A DNA stretch of 64,000 nt from Alphaproteobacteria bacterium (GCA_022819905.1 JAJEGJ010000012.1:1-64000); one strand, 5' to 3'; positions 7,393-15,279 are shown, counted from the stretch's first letter. The notes: generated by a model from the sequence alone, not told the origin. Program-made: numbers and translations.

Positions 7393-7694
7393 GATCCGGC
7401 GTTGGTATTGGACGGCAGATCGGCGAGCGCCCTTTCAGACAGGGCGGACAGGTGCTCTTCCAAGGTATCGGCTGCGTCGAACGTGCGGAACCGTCCCTCC
7501 GCAATGTCGGCGATGCCGGCATCTGCCGCCTCGCGCATCGCTTTGAGGCGAGCCTCATTTTCGGCTTCTCGCCGCTCGACCAGCCGCAGGCCCTCGCGCA
7601 TCACTTCACTGGCATTCTGGTATCGGCCGGAAGTCACCAGCCTGACGACCAGGTTCGCCTGATGTTCTGTGAGCACGACGTTGCGTGTGGGCAT
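7389..7694 (-). CDS. parD: ParD-type antitoxin (ribbon-helix-helix)
   Basis: A 101-residue protein reading RNVVLTEHQANLVVRLVTSG and then YQNASEVMREGLRLVERREA, the standard ParD DNA-binding half, followed by a Glu/Asp-rich toxin-binding tail. The frame is open further upstream, but the family N-terminus fixes the start at ATG 7694 or 7697. It precedes and overlaps parE. A 15-base palindrome 29 bases upstream is a likely binding site. Confidence 0.9.
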   Translation of the reverse strand: MPTRNVVLTEHQANLVVRLVTSGRYQNASEVMREGLRLVERREAENEARLKAMREAADAGIADIAEGRFRTFDAADTLEEHLSALSERALADLPSNTNAGS

Positions 7695-7722
7695 CATCCA
7701 TGTCCGGGTATGGAAACTAGAA

Positions 7723-7754
7723 TGGCATATTATGCCAACCATCAAGCCGGTCAA
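7723..7754 (-). promoter_or_regulatory. parDE promoter with palindromic operator
   Basis: Read on the minus strand: -35 TTGACC (7754-7749), 16-base spacer, -10 TAATAT (7732-7727). The perfect palindrome TGGCATATTATGCCA (7723-7737) covers the -10, which fits ParD autorepression. Confidence 0.5.
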
Positions 7755-7789
7755 GTCGAACAGGAATGACGCAACGGATGTGGCTGCCG

Positions 7790-8017
7790 GCGATCTCGAT
7801 CCCGGTGTTCGAGTACAAGAACCAACGTCGCCATCGACCGGGCCTGGGGGTTCATCTGGCGGGCGGCGGCGACTGACACGGCCTGCCATGACGGCTCGAT
7901 GCTATGCCTGGTCATGAACGACAACGCAGCGGCCAGCGTTTGGGCGGATACCGCGTACCGCTGGGCCGCCAAAGAGGCATGGCTGAAGAGGCTGAGACGA
8001 GTCTCACGGATCCACGA
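7790..8017 (+). pseudogene. IS5-family transposase fragment
   Basis: The frame reads ISIPVFEYKN, shifts by one base, then continues VAIDRAWGFIWRAAATDTAC and VWADTAYRWAAKEAWLKRLR to RVSRIHD. This is the catalytic region of IS5-group DDE transposases (family pattern IPVFGYKNH...DRRHG...VWADTAYRS.ANEAWL...SHIH). Both ends of the gene are missing and there is at least one frameshift, so it is a dead remnant. A separate IS3-like end lies 144 bases downstream. Confidence 0.75.
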
Positions 8018-8160
8018 TTGCAGCAGCACCAATTCCGATCAATGCTGGACGCACGGCGAAATTCCGTCATTGTCGCTGTCGCACTTTGGGTGCAACAGGA
8101 CGACATTGTGCGAAAACCGATAGACCTCACCGATACCACGGCAAGTCCTCCGATTACTCA

Positions 8161-8196
8161 CCTTAACGGTGGATCAATTCAGTTGGGGGCGGGTCA
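8161..8196 (-). repeat. IS3-like terminal repeat, right copy
   Basis: The reverse complement begins TGACCCGCCCCC and continues AACTGAATTGATCCACCGTT, matching 1311-1345 in inverted orientation. The two copies face each other across about 6.9 kb. Confidence 0.55.
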
Positions 8197-8470
8197 AGAG
8201 GATCTCCGAACCTTCCTTGTGTTGACCCAAACCCTCCAGTTTGCGGGACTCTGCCACGTTAGAGTCTCACGCTAATCGAAGAAGGTGCTATTTCTTCTTC
8301 AAGCTTGACCGGTACGTTGACTACAGGCATCATAATTCGCGTGCGATGAAGACAGATGACCAAGCGTACCGACGTACCGTCCTATATTCCTTCCCCGCTC
8401 GGTAAGCAGCATACCAAACCTAACACCTTCAAGTTCTCGGATTCTTGCATAAAGAATAAAGGAGAGTATC

Positions 8471-10429
8471 ATGCCCACAATAAAGGAACACCTTGAAGGA
8501 CTGCTCAATAGTGTTACCGGTAATTGCAAAGGATTGTTCTCCGAAAGTCAACGCTACCACAAGCAGTTTGAGAAGGGGAAATACGCTTGTGCAGTACTGC
8601 GTCCCACACGACGAATGCGCTCCAATATTGGTGTCAATAGAGAGTTGTTGCTGGTAGCATCTAATTTTAAGGACCAGCAGCAACGAATCCTGAAATTTGT
8701 TATGCAAGAGATCCAAAAATCACAGGGGCGATTTGAAAACACGATTGCCATGATTGTGCATCTTGATGGGGACGGAAACCAGAAGCTGAGAAATTGGGGG
8801 CGAGAATTTGGGATATCGATAATTGCAATAAATGCCAACAAGCAGATTGAATCAGAAGAGGATCTCGAACGTCGCCTTTCTAGTCAATTGTACTCGCATG
8901 ATCCGTTTGACGTGTCAGGTCCAGTATCCAGTGACTATTCCTTCTTTGGGCGTCGGGATGAAGCCATCGACCTTGCGAGAAAACTTCAAAACGGTCAGAT
9001 TCGCTCGTGCTTGGGCATTCGAAAGATTGGTAAGACTTCTATCATAAATCGTGTGCTGCTGGAAATTGAAAAGAGTCAAGATTGCACTTGTGTGATGACA
9101 GATTGTTCACGAGATGAGGTTTTTGAGGCTTCCGCTGAAGTTCTGATGACATCGCTTGCCTACTCTATAGATCTCGCGCGCGAGATGGAGACTGGATATT
9201 CCAATTTAGAAGTTCAGTCGCGAGGGTGCGATTTGGTTCAGTCCAGAGAACATCTTGCACAGAGTATCGCAAGCACCACTAGGCCAGTGATACTAATTTT
9301 TGACGAAATAGACTACATAACTCCAGGGAGCCCGACTTCCCGACGTTGGAAAGATGATTTCAACAGATTCTGGCGAAGTCTTCGGACAATATATCAAGAA
9401 TGCAGCAGATCCAATAGTACGTTGTCAATCTTGATCAGCGGTGTTTCGACTTATTGGTTTACCGTCGAAGAGATTGGTGGGATTGAGAATGCGGCGTTGG
9501 CGTTCGTTCCCGACGAATTTTTGAGCCCCATGGCCCAGGGAGCAAGCGTTGCTATGCTAAAGCGTCTCGGTAGAATTTCTGGCCTAGCAATTTCGGACGA
9601 AGCGGCTAAACATATCGCAATTTCTACTGGAAACATCCCCTTCTGGTCTAGAAAGTGTGGTTCGTTTATTCACAGACACTTAGATACTGATAGTAGGCCG
9701 ACGGAGGTGGGCATCGAGGCAACCGTGAGCTTGGTAAGGCAATTTATTCGAGAAGAGGGGTCTGCAATAGCGGAAGTGGCGCTGACACACCTTTTTCGCG
9801 TTCATCCCGAGATGGCGGATGCGGCGAAAGCCGTTAGTCAAGGTAAGTATGGGGAGATATCGCCCGCAACGTTTCGAACTCTTAGTAGATATGGAATTGC
9901 GACAGCAGCTGGTGAGTTTTCTGGGGCAATGATTAGCGCGGCCTATGAGTCTTTGGGTTCTGCAGTGCTAGAGAGTGAGGCAGGGAGGATGGAACCCAGG
10001 CGAGAAGACTCACTTAGGGACTGGGCTGAGGATTTGTCGGTATTGGGAAGGAGGCGCAATATTCTTGAGAAAAGACTTAGAGCGATTACATTGAATTTCA
10101 TACGAGCTGATGCACTTCAAAACAACAAGTTGCAAGAATTACGGGATAGTATCCTCAAGCATGTTCGAAGCGGCAAACGACCCAGCCTCGCCAACGTCAC
10201 GGCCGAGGAACTAATGGAGAGGCTTGATTGGCTTGAACTCTCGCGAATCATTATGGATCGATGGGAGTTATTTGAGGTCATTTTCGGTGATAGGCGGGAG
10301 TTCCGATCGAATTCTAGCGTTATCAACGAGCGACCTGACGCGCATGCAAAAGAGTTCGACCAGGCGGACTTTGCACTATATCGAAGGGCGTTAACTAGTC
10401 TCGAGAAGGCAATCAGCAAACTCGGATGA
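8471..10429 (+). CDS. Large P-loop ATPase, probable defence protein
   Basis: A 652-residue protein behind an AAAGGAGAG ribosome site. Three parts can be seen. Residues 1-150 form a mixed alpha/beta domain, with strands ENTIAMIVHLDGDG and FGISIIAINAN that suggest a nuclease-like or sensor fold. A linker SHDPFDVSGPVSSDY leads to the NTPase, with FFGRRDEAIDL, Walker A GIRKIGKTS (about 181-189) and Walker B VILIFDEID (about 273-281), as in STAND/AAA-type ATPases. The C-terminal 130 residues are helical and end with ERPDAHAKEFDQADF (about 620-634), resembling HEPN-like domains with an R..xH motif. AT-rich codon use marks it as acquired. The role in phage defence is inference. Confidence 0.7.
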   Translation: MPTIKEHLEGLLNSVTGNCKGLFSESQRYHKQFEKGKYACAVLRPTRRMRSNIGVNRELLLVASNFKDQQQRILKFVMQEIQKSQGRFENTIAMIVHLDGDGNQKLRNWGREFGISIIAINANKQIESEEDLERRLSSQLYSHDPFDVSGPVSSDYSFFGRRDEAIDLARKLQNGQIRSCLGIRKIGKTSIINRVLLEIEKSQDCTCVMTDCSRDEVFEASAEVLMTSLAYSIDLAREMETGYSNLEVQSRGCDLVQSREHLAQSIASTTRPVILIFDEIDYITPGSPTSRRWKDDFNRFWRSLRTIYQECSRSNSTLSILISGVSTYWFTVEEIGGIENAALAFVPDEFLSPMAQGASVAMLKRLGRISGLAISDEAAKHIAISTGNIPFWSRKCGSFIHRHLDTDSRPTEVGIEATVSLVRQFIREEGSAIAEVALTHLFRVHPEMADAAKAVSQGKYGEISPATFRTLSRYGIATAAGEFSGAMISAAYESLGSAVLESEAGRMEPRREDSLRDWAEDLSVLGRRRNILEKRLRAITLNFIRADALQNNKLQELRDSILKHVRSGKRPSLANVTAEELMERLDWLELSRIIMDRWELFEVIFGDRREFRSNSSVINERPDAHAKEFDQADFALYRRALTSLEKAISKLG

Positions 10430-10763
10430 AAGTGGGCGCATCCATGTCCCTGGGACCCCGAACCATCGGCTGTCTCGCCCGAGGGGCGCTGGTATCCCTG
10501 TAGTGCTGGCACGGCGGTTGGGTAACCGTTCTCCTCCGGTGGGAACCCATTCCCGGATCCGCTGATCTGTCTCTCTAGACCTCGTCGGTCGGCGAGGGGA
10601 AGTGTGGGTCGTCCCAGATGGATGTCATTGACCGGGGTTCTCGCGGGATGGATGGGAGTCAGCGGAGCCGGTGCCCATCGCTCTCCATTTATGACGAATT
10701 GACGATTCGCTCTCCCGACTTTAGAGAGGAGGTTTCGTTCGACGCAAAGGGAGAGCCGGACCC
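10430..10763. other. Intergenic, likely promoter region of next operon
   Basis: No gene is seen. TTGACG at about 10698 with TTTAGA 15 bases later is a weak promoter candidate for the mini-protein operon. Confidence 0.3.
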
Positions 10764-10967
10764 ATGGCCTATTTCCGAGTAAACAACAACGCTCAGTCCA
10801 ACGGCGACCACGAAGTGCACAAGCAGGGATGCACCTTCTGGCCGACGGCGAACTACACCAGTCTCGGGGATCACGCCACCTGTCACGGTGCGGTCCAGGA
10901 GGCGAAGAAGTATCACACGCAGGTTAACGGCTGCTACTTCTGTTCCCGCAGCTGCCACACTCAATAG
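10764..10967 (+). CDS. Cys/His-rich mini-protein, 67 aa
   Basis: A 67-residue protein with four cysteines and several histidines spaced like a small metal-binding fold: HEVHKQGCTFWP, then GDHATCHGAV, then CYFCSRSCHTQ at the end. The start MAYFRVNNNAQSNGDHEVHK is well formed and preceded by AAAGGGAGAG. Small proteins with this Cys-His layout recur in many bacteria without an assigned role, as I recall. It is followed after 24 bases by a Cas2-like gene, so the two are likely co-transcribed. Confidence 0.65.
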   Translation: MAYFRVNNNAQSNGDHEVHKQGCTFWPTANYTSLGDHATCHGAVQEAKKYHTQVNGCYFCSRSCHTQ

Positions 10968-10991
10968 AGAAGTGAGCGGAAGAAGCGGAAT

Positions 10992-11246
10992 ATGCGATAC
11001 GTGATCAGTTACGACCTGGTGAAGCCGGGGCAACGGTACCCGGAACTCTGGGCCGAACTCGAACGGCTGAAGGCCAAGAGAGTGCTTGAATCACAGTGGG
11101 TAATGCGCCTCTCAAATATAAGCGCAGCAAAGTTACGCAATCACTTCAAGAAGTTTGTTGACGAGAACGACCGGCTACTTGTCGTCGGCATCGACGACAG
11201 CGACTGGGCCGGATGGAACCTACGGACAAAGATCAGTTCTGTCTAG
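10992..11246 (+). CDS. Orphan Cas2-like / SinR-type protein, 84 aa
   Basis: The product starts with MRYVISYDLVKPGQRYPELW, the ferredoxin-like first strand with the YDL aspartate of Cas2 proteins. It continues through LERLKAKRVLESQWV to NDRLLVVGIDDSDWAGWNL. Short stand-alone members are annotated as SinR or Cas2-like and sit away from CRISPR arrays; related VapD-type proteins are ribonucleases. No CRISPR repeats and no cas1 are present in the window. Its partner is the Cys/His mini-protein upstream. The nuclease activity is untested inference. Confidence 0.65.
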   Translation: MRYVISYDLVKPGQRYPELWAELERLKAKRVLESQWVMRLSNISAAKLRNHFKKFVDENDRLLVVGIDDSDWAGWNLRTKISSV

Positions 11247-11279
11247 GCAGTCCATGATTCCGTTCAGGGCCTCTGGCCT

Positions 11280-11399
11280 GCCGATGCGCTCGCGCTCGTG
11301 GCCCGTCCGCGCGAGCGCGAATACGCCGTCCATGATACCGCCCTGCAAGGCTTCATGCTGTGCGTCCAGCCCAACGGCGCGCGGTCCTAGGTGTTCCGC
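11280..11399 (+). pseudogene. Tyrosine recombinase (integrase), N-terminal scrap
   Basis: The frame reads ADALALVARPREREYAVHDT, then ALQGFMLCVQPNGARS, stop (TAG where TGG is expected), VFR. This matches the arm-binding N-terminus of phage/island integrases (pattern LTD..V.AAKPRERDY...DT.LPGF.LRV.PSGARSWVFR). The catalytic domain is gone. It shows that an integrase once resided in this island. Confidence 0.55.
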
Positions 11400-11660
11400 C
11401 CAAGCCATGCGCAATTGGTCATGAGTTGATCTGCCGAGCGGCTAGGGTTCCCTGAGGGATTGACGATGGTTCGGGGTATGTCGAGTGGACAACTCTCACG
11501 GAAGTACTCGGGGTCGCACTGCCCCGGAATGGTCTCGTAGTGGACGGTGAGCAATGTCCGGTTTTCGAAATCGTCATCGAGAAAGCCGTATTGATCGGCG
11601 CGTATCGTCTCGCGGGGAAAATCGAGAGCGGGCGCAAGTGGGAGCCTCGATTTGCCTCGA
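11390..11660 (-). pseudogene. Unidentified protein fragment
   Basis: On the minus strand a stop-free stretch reads LDFPRETIRADQYGFLDDDF, ENRTLLTVHYETIPGQCDPE and YFRESCPLDIPRTIVNPSGN before merging with the integrase scrap. It looks like real protein sequence, but its upstream part runs into antisense of the IS5 wreck and no proper start is visible. I do not recognise the family. Confidence 0.3.
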
Positions 11661-11708
11661 CAAGTCGATGGGCCTGTGATTCGATGCGCGTGCGTGCGGG
11701 AGGCAGCG

Positions 11709-12314
11709 ATGGCGGTGCAACCGGTCCTGTTCGACGTTGAGGAGCGCCTGCGGCGTCTGAGCGACATCGGCGATGCGCTTGAGGCGTATGCGGCGGCAGT
11801 GGATTTCGAGCTGTTCCGGCCGCAAGCTGCCCGACGCCGAGCGTTCGGGGCTGGCGGAGATCGCGATCCCGACCTTCGGCTACAAGGCCCACACCAGCAG
11901 TGATCGGCGGTTCCGGCTGATCCGCTGCTGGGACATCACCGACGCCAGCTGCTACGACGGCCGGCTCCTGCGCGAAGGCCTCCTCGATCCCACCAACACC
12001 GGGGCCGGCGTGTGGGCCGATACCGCCTACCGCTCGGAGCGAACGAGGCCTGGCTGCAGCGCCACGGCTTCATCAGCCATATCCACCGGCGCCGACCGCC
12101 CGGACGGCCGCTCCCGGCGCACATCCGCCGTGGCAATGCCAGACGCTCCCGCGACCGGGCGCCGGTCGAGCACGTCTGCGCGGTCCAGAAGCGGACCATG
12201 GGACTGGCGGTTCGCACGATCGGGCTGGCACGAGCCCGCACCCGCATCGGGATGGCCAACCTCGCCTACAACTTCCGGCGACTGGTACAGCTGCAGGGCC
12301 GCGTCACCGCCTGA
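11709..12314 (+). pseudogene. IS5-family transposase, deleted and frameshifted
   Basis: The N-terminus (MAVQPVLFDVEERLRRLSDI, then EAYAAAVDFELFRPQ) is the usual start of IS5-group transposases. The central region, normally about 140 residues, is missing. A different frame resumes with LAEIAIPTFGYKAHTSSDRR and VWADTAYRSE, then after another shift near 12045 continues EAWLQRHGFISHIHRRRPPG, VEHVCAVQKRTMGLAVRTIG and IGMANLAYNFRRLVQL to TGA 12314. The C-terminal DDE-family blocks are well preserved, but an internal deletion and two shifts kill the gene. Confidence 0.8.
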
Positions 12315-12470
12315 TGTCGCGTCGCGGGGTCCGTCTGCCCCAACCGCCGAAGCGGGGGCCAGCAAGCCCCGCAGACAAGGCAATTTACGTCCGCATCACC
12401 CCATTCCGGCCGTCAAACGCCGATTCCGGCCCACCATGACTTCTGAAACCGGGTTGGTCGAGGTTCCCAA

Positions 12471-12721
12471 CTCTTCGAAAACGACTCGCCCCGGCTGCTG
12501 AAGACGGACCTCGTGGAGCGCGTGCGCGGCATCCTGGCCGCGCTCGCCATCGCGGAGACGATGGACGGCTTCATGCGCGAGGCGGCGCCCGGCTGGCGGG
12601 TCCACCGGCTGTCCCGCGGGCGGCGCCACGAGTGGAGCGTGTCGGTGTCGGGCAACTGACGGATCACCTTTGAGGAACTGAACGGCGCATCGAGCGCGTG
12701 AACCTGGAGGACTACCACTGA
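12471..12721 (+). pseudogene. higB: HigB/RelE-type toxin, stop plus frameshift
   Basis: The frame reads LFENDSPRLLKTDLVERVRG and ILAALAIAETMDGF, then GWRVHRLSRGRRHEWSVSVS and GN, where TGA (12657-12659) replaces the Trp of the family motif GNWRI. It goes on RITFEELNG, and one missing base shifts to RIERVNLEDYH and a stop (12719-12721) overlapping the antitoxin ATG. The family (HigB, mRNA endonuclease) ends in exactly this DYH. The N-terminal 30 residues are also unclear. The toxin is dead. Confidence 0.75.
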
Positions 12722-12990
12722 TGACCACCGGAACCTTCATCCGGATCGAGGCCCTCGAGGAACCGGGGTTGAGCGTGTCGGCGGCGGCGCGGGTTCTCGG
12801 CGTGCGCCGGGCGACGCTCTCCGATCTGGTGAACGGAAATGCCTCTCTGTCGCCCGAGATGGCGTTGCGGGTCGAGAAGGCGTTCGGCCTCAGCATGGAC
12901 CTGCTGTTGCGGATGCAGACCTGGCACGACGCGACGCGGATGCGGGCGCGCGCCGACCAGATCGACGTCCGGCGCTACCAGCCGGCATGA
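12721..12990 (+). CDS. higA: HigA-type antitoxin (XRE family)
   Basis: An 89-residue helix-turn-helix protein: LSVSAAARVLGVRRATLSDL and VNGNASLSPEMALRVEKAFG, then SMDLLLRMQTWHDATRMRAR, the standard HigA/VapI pattern. It follows the broken higB with a one-base TGATG overlap, the usual arrangement. The gene is intact and could act in trans on related toxins or as an autonomous repressor. Confidence 0.88.
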   Translation: MTTGTFIRIEALEEPGLSVSAAARVLGVRRATLSDLVNGNASLSPEMALRVEKAFGLSMDLLLRMQTWHDATRMRARADQIDVRRYQPA

Positions 12991-13058
12991 TCGACGGGTA
13001 GGCGAGAGTCGCAACCCGGTTGGGCCCGGCGCCGCGGGCGCCGCGCTACGGCATTCCG

Positions 13059-13257
13059 CTACCCGCGTCCCGACACGCGGGCGCCGCAGTTCCAGCATTT
13101 CCACCATCGAAGGTCATAACGCGGCGTGCGGTTCGGCTCGGTGCATGTCGGGCAATGCCTCGTACACCCATTCGGCCGGGGCCATCTGCTTCGGATAGTT
13201 GCAGTTTGCGCATCGGACGATCTCGACACGGTATCTGCTACGCGCGTAGGCGGGCAT
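13059..13257 (-). pseudogene. Small zinc-ribbon-like protein, frameshifted
   Basis: From ATG 13257 the minus strand reads RYRVEIVRCANCNYPKQMAP and AEWVYEALP. Near 13150 sensible coding switches to another frame giving CPTCTEPNRTPRYDLRWWKC and WNCGARVSG before the stop at 13059. Joined, this is about 65 residues with three CxxC pairs, a plausible zinc ribbon. A single indel separates the halves. The family is unknown. Confidence 0.35.
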
Positions 13258-13281
13258 TTATCGGGGTTTTCGACACGCACT

Positions 13282-14238
13282 ATGCTGCACCCTCTCCGGC
13301 ATTCGCTGGTCTATCGACGAAACCGGGACAAGTTGGCGCACGCGTCATCCCACGACGAGGAAGCCGCACTCATACAGGAGCGGCTTGCGCGCCTTGAGGC
13401 CGAGAAAGCGGCCCTCGAGGCCCGTCTCACTGAGATCGGGACACAGCCCACCGCGTTGAACGATGGACTGCCGTCCGCGGGACCGATCACCAGCCGTTCG
13501 TCGGAGCGCGACAAGATCGCGCTGTTCAGATCCCTGTTTCGGGGCCGCGAGGACGTCTATCCGAAGCGCTGGGAGAACACCGGGAAGGGCAAGGCCGGCT
13601 ATGCGCCGGTCTGCGCCAACGAGTGGGCGCCCCGCATCTGCGGCAAGCCGCGCGTCAAGTGCGGCGCCTGTCCCAACCAGGCCTTCCGGGAGGTGACGGA
13701 CGAGGCGATCGACGGGCATCTCCGTGGCCGCCACACGATCGGCGTCTATCCGTTGCTTCCGGACGACGCCTGCCGGTTTCTTGCCGCCGACTTCGACGGG
13801 CCGAGCTGGCAGCGGGACGCCGGTGCCTTTCTTGAAGCCTGTCGCGCAAAGAACGTGCCGGCTGCTCTCGAACGCTCGCGTTCGGGCCATGGCGGGCATG
13901 TCTGGATCTTCTTCGCCGGGCCGGTGCCCGCAGCCCTCGCCCGCCGACTCGGCGCACATCTGGTCACCGAGACGATGGAGCGCCATCCGGATATCGGGTT
14001 CGCGTCGTACGACCGGTTCTTCCCGAGCCAGGACTCCGTGGCGGCCGGCGGCTTCGGCAATCTCATCGCGTTGCCGCTGCAGGGCGGTCCACGGGAGGGC
14101 GGCAACAGCGTCTTTCTGGACGACCGTTTCCAGCCCCATGCGGACCAGTGGGCGTTTCTCTCGTCCTTGCGCCGCCTCGCCCCGGCCGAGGCAGCCGGCA
14201 ACGACCTGTTCAGTCGCCCAGGCTTGCCGGACGTGTGA
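13282..14238 (+). CDS. TOTE-type archaeo-eukaryotic primase domain, truncated
   Basis: After a short coiled coil (EAALIQERLARLEAEKAALE) the protein reads ALFRSLFRGREDVYPKRWEN, then a Cys cluster (ICGKPRVKCGACPNQAF) and the primase core DDACRFLAADFDGPSW, LERSRSGHGGHVWIFF, FASYDRFFPSQDSV and GFGNLIALPLQG. This matches the primase module of TOTE conflict systems, which in full proteins is followed by a helicase. Here the 318-residue product ends right after the primase (SSLRRLAPAEAAGNDLFSRP), where unrelated hicA remnant sequence begins. The catalytic acids appear intact, so it may be a stand-alone domain or a remnant. Start at ATG 13282 is chosen by the coiled-coil start. Confidence 0.7.
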   Translation: MLHPLRHSLVYRRNRDKLAHASSHDEEAALIQERLARLEAEKAALEARLTEIGTQPTALNDGLPSAGPITSRSSERDKIALFRSLFRGREDVYPKRWENTGKGKAGYAPVCANEWAPRICGKPRVKCGACPNQAFREVTDEAIDGHLRGRHTIGVYPLLPDDACRFLAADFDGPSWQRDAGAFLEACRAKNVPAALERSRSGHGGHVWIFFAGPVPAALARRLGAHLVTETMERHPDIGFASYDRFFPSQDSVAAGGFGNLIALPLQGGPREGGNSVFLDDRFQPHADQWAFLSSLRRLAPAEAAGNDLFSRPGLPDV

Positions 14239-14383
14239 TGACGTCACACTGCGGGAAACGACAGTGAAGGACCGGAAGAAGGAGATCGGCAGGGGACTGC
14301 TCGGCAAGATGCTCGCCGACCTCGGGATCGCCAGGGAGGACTTCCAGGCGGGCGGTGGAGCGTGCTCCCGGAGAACCGAAACC
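14239..14383 (+). pseudogene. hicA: HicA toxin remnant (C-terminal end)
   Basis: The translated stretch VTLRETTVKDRKKEIGRGLL then GKMLADLGIAREDF matches the end of the intact HicA at 15055-15267 (HTVVKDRRKPLKTGTL, RGMCRQLGIDPNDL). The RNA-binding and catalytic-His part is missing, cut off at the TOTE primase junction near 14240. The frame runs without a stop into the following hicB. Confidence 0.6.
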
Positions 14384-14821
14384 ATGCCTGACACGTACAA
14401 CTACCCTGCGAGGATCGAGCGCGACGACGACGGGCGCTATGTCGTCACGTTCCCCGACTTCGGCTGGGGCGCGACTGACGGCGCAACGCGGGACGAGGCG
14501 CTGGGCGAAGCCAGGGACCTGCTGCGCGAACTGATCGCGGCCACGCTTCGCGAGGGCACGGGCCTGCCCGAACCGTCGCGCCATGGCAGGGGGCGGCCTC
14601 TGGTCGTGCCGCCGGTGCACACCGCGCTGAAGGCGGCGCTCTACGAGGCTTGGCGTCAGTCCGGGATTTCCCTGCGGCATCTGGCACGCGAACTCGACGT
14701 GGCCGAGAGCGAAGCGCGAAGAATGCTCAATCCCGACCACAGCACGAAAGTGGCGACGATCGATCGTGCCCTGCGCCGGCTGGGCAAGCGCGTGACCGTG
14801 AATGTTGGCAAGGCGGCGTGA
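14384..14821 (+). CDS. hicB: HicB-type antitoxin
   Basis: A 145-residue protein with the partial RNase-H-like HicB fold (YPARIERDDDGRYVVTFPDF then GWGATDGATRDEALGEARDL) and a C-terminal helix-turn-helix ISLRHLARELDVAESEARRM, ending in a basic tail. HicB neutralises HicA and represses the operon. ATG 14384 is the family start, although the frame is open from GTG 14264 through the hicA remnant, so a fused longer product is possible. Its own toxin is gone. Confidence 0.88.
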   Translation: MPDTYNYPARIERDDDGRYVVTFPDFGWGATDGATRDEALGEARDLLRELIAATLREGTGLPEPSRHGRGRPLVVPPVHTALKAALYEAWRQSGISLRHLARELDVAESEARRMLNPDHSTKVATIDRALRRLGKRVTVNVGKAA

Positions 14822-15054
14822 CCGGTGCCGGGTCTCGGGCCGAAGCCTCGGCGGTCCTCTCCCCCGTGGCGGGGTGGGGATGGTCGACAGCGATACGGCA
14901 ATGTTGGCCGTCGTGGCCACACTCTCGCGCACTGCGGCAAACGCGCCCGGGCGACCACACTCCCTTGTGGAGTCATTCGATCGCTACCGGCTCGCGCAAG
15001 AATGTTCGAGGCAGGCGTTGGCCATTCGCGCATTTTTGTGCGAGAGTGCCGAGC

Positions 15055-15267
15055 GTGAACGGGCGAGAATTCATAACGCGGGTGAGAAAGCTGGCGCGCA
15101 GGAACGGCATCGCGGTGCGGTTCGACCGGACGAGAGGCAAGGGCAGTCACGGGACCCTGTATTACGGCGACCGGCATACCGTGGTGAAGGACCGCAGGAA
15201 ACCGCTCAAGACGGGCACGCTGCGCGGGATGTGCAGGCAGCTCGGCATCGACCCGAACGACCTTTAG
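15055..15267 (+). CDS. hicA: HicA mRNA interferase toxin
   Basis: A 70-residue double-stranded RNA-binding-like toxin. Starting at GTG 15055 it reads NGREFITRVRKLARRNGIAV, RFDRTRGKGSHGTLYYGDRH and ends in TLRGMCRQLGIDPNDL. The GSH motif carries the catalytic histidine. It would cleave mRNA; HicB encoded 12 bases downstream restrains it. Length and motifs are complete, so this copy could be active. A palindromic stretch (TCGCGCA...TGTGCGAG) lies about 20 bases upstream and may be the operator. Confidence 0.88.
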   Translation: MNGREFITRVRKLARRNGIAVRFDRTRGKGSHGTLYYGDRHTVVKDRRKPLKTGTLRGMCRQLGIDPNDL

Positions 15268-15279
15268 GGAGTTTCGATC

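Noticed and set aside
10992-11246. CRISPR locus around the Cas2-like gene
   Set aside because: No regularly spaced repeats, cas1 or other cas genes were seen in the window.
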